This document shows positions 4,749-5,327 of a DNA stretch of 5,327 bases, piece after piece. Origin of the DNA: Bdellovibrionales bacterium (lineage in GTDB: Bacteria; Bdellovibrionota; Bdellovibrionia; Bdellovibrionales; Bdellovibrionaceae); contig DAHVKR010000117.1 in assembly GCA_027320785.1 (NCBI GenBank), forward strand, positions 1 through 5,327, in the 5' to 3' direction. Each line of letters opens with the position of its first letter. Position 1 is the stretch's first letter. Made by a program: the position numbers and the translations under genes. Below the pieces are notes generated by a model. It was not told the DNA's origin, searched no databases, and saw only the letters and a program-made list of their open reading frames with translations.

Positions 4749-5327
4749 ATGAATTTAAGACAACTAGCGAAGCAAGATGTATTGTTTTTCTTTTTAGATT
4801 TAGCTGTCTTGGGCTTAGTTTTCCTTTCTTTTCCATTTAAAAACAACTCAATCCATTTGACTCCCATATCCTCAAAGGAAATCCAACTTACATGTGCCAA
4901 GTGTGAAGGGGTATCTCGCGATGGTGTTGTTTTGGATAAGAATAAATTGTCGCATGAACTCTATGAAAGATTTGAAATCCACAATTGGTTTTATAGAAAC
5001 TCGGTTGAGGATGAAAAGCTAAAAAAATATTCTCATCGATCTATTTCTTCTTTAAAAGATGTTGTGAGAAGAAAGTTTGAATATGAGAAAGAAAAAATAA
5101 GTGATTTCCTCAATTTAATCAAAATGGTTAAAATACATGACCCCAAAGATGTCGATTTTATTCAAGATTGGATGAGTGGTATTCAAGAAAATGGAGTCGG
5201 GCAAGGTCAATTAGCGGGTATCAACTTTAAACTTCAGACTCTTGTAGATAAGATTTTAGATCAAGAAATTTATATGTCTTCGGATACGAATTTATATAAC
5301 GTTCTGATTCCATATCTGCAAAGTGTT
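4749..5327 (+). CDS. Membrane-anchored protein of unknown function, partial (N-terminal 193 residues)
   Basis: An ATG at 4749 opens 193 codons without a stop up to the right edge, so the 3' end is missing. I do not recognise the family. Residues 11-30 (VLFFFLDLAVLGLVFLSFPF) form a single hydrophobic segment after a short basic start and look like an uncleaved anchor with the rest outside the cytoplasm. A CAKC (CxxC) pair lies at 49-52. Residues 65-145 are strongly charged and helical, with many Lys, Glu and aromatic residues and possible coiled-coil stretches (about 98-125). The start is only 9 bp after the MscS-like stop, and the weak TAGG there overlaps that stop, so an operon is likely. 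It could be the extracytoplasmic sensor part of a larger signalling protein or a channel partner, but nothing visible decides this. Confidence 0.75.
   Translation, partial: MNLRQLAKQDVLFFFLDLAVLGLVFLSFPFKNNSIHLTPISSKEIQLTCAKCEGVSRDGVVLDKNKLSHELYERFEIHNWFYRNSVEDEKLKKYSHRSISSLKDVVRRKFEYEKEKISDFLNLIKMVKIHDPKDVDFIQDWMSGIQENGVGQGQLAGINFKLQTLVDKILDQEIYMSSDTNLYNVLIPYLQSV

Noticed and set aside
4715..4900. Minus-strand open frame of 61 codons across the MscS-like 3' end and the start of the next gene
   Set aside because: It overlaps two better supported plus-strand genes; its low-complexity Lys-rich stretch is the reverse of the T-rich membrane-anchor codons.

Overview
The window looks like chromosomal DNA from an AT-rich Gram-negative bacterium. 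It encodes a TolQ/TolR-type inner-membrane motor, a TolC-family outer-membrane protein and exported periplasmic proteins. One TolQ-like gene followed by two different TolR/ExbD-like genes and an exported, probably TPR, protein resembles the Agl/Glt-type machinery of myxobacteria and Bdellovibrio relatives. My best guess is a Bdellovibrionota or deltaproteobacterial-type predator or glider, but this rests on gene content only and no species is claimed.

Layout. Positions 1-2036 (minus strand, read right to left) hold a compact operon: a TolQ/ExbB/MotA-family channel subunit, two ExbD/TolR-family subunits, and the first 129 residues of an exported TPR-like protein that runs off the left edge. 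The last three genes are tightly coupled, with gaps of 33 bp, 3 bp and then a 4-bp ATGA overlap. Positions 2037-2286 are a spacer with the probable motor-operon promoter region, a 15/16-nt direct repeat and a hairpin just past the stop codon of the next gene. Positions 2287-3618 (minus) encode a stand-alone TolC-like outer-membrane factor with no adjacent pump genes. Positions 3619-3842 are a divergent intergenic region packed with back-to-back inverted repeats. Positions 3843-4739 (plus) encode a compact MscS-family channel. From 4749 to the right edge (plus), the start of a membrane-anchored protein of unknown function follows after only 9 bp, probably in the same operon.

How the parts may work together. 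The minus-strand operon should build a proton-driven stator-like complex: a TolQ-like ring around TolR-like plugs, each with one membrane aspartate. It would transmit force to periplasmic partners such as the TPR protein. The TolC-like protein would supply an outer-membrane tunnel to pump components encoded elsewhere. The MscS-like channel would release osmotic pressure. The least explained part of the window is the divergent spacer at 3619-3842. It contains four consecutive stem-loops and a perfect 10-bp palindrome. One of the stem-loops is terminator-like and ends about 11 nt from a start codon that lacks a Shine-Dalgarno sequence.
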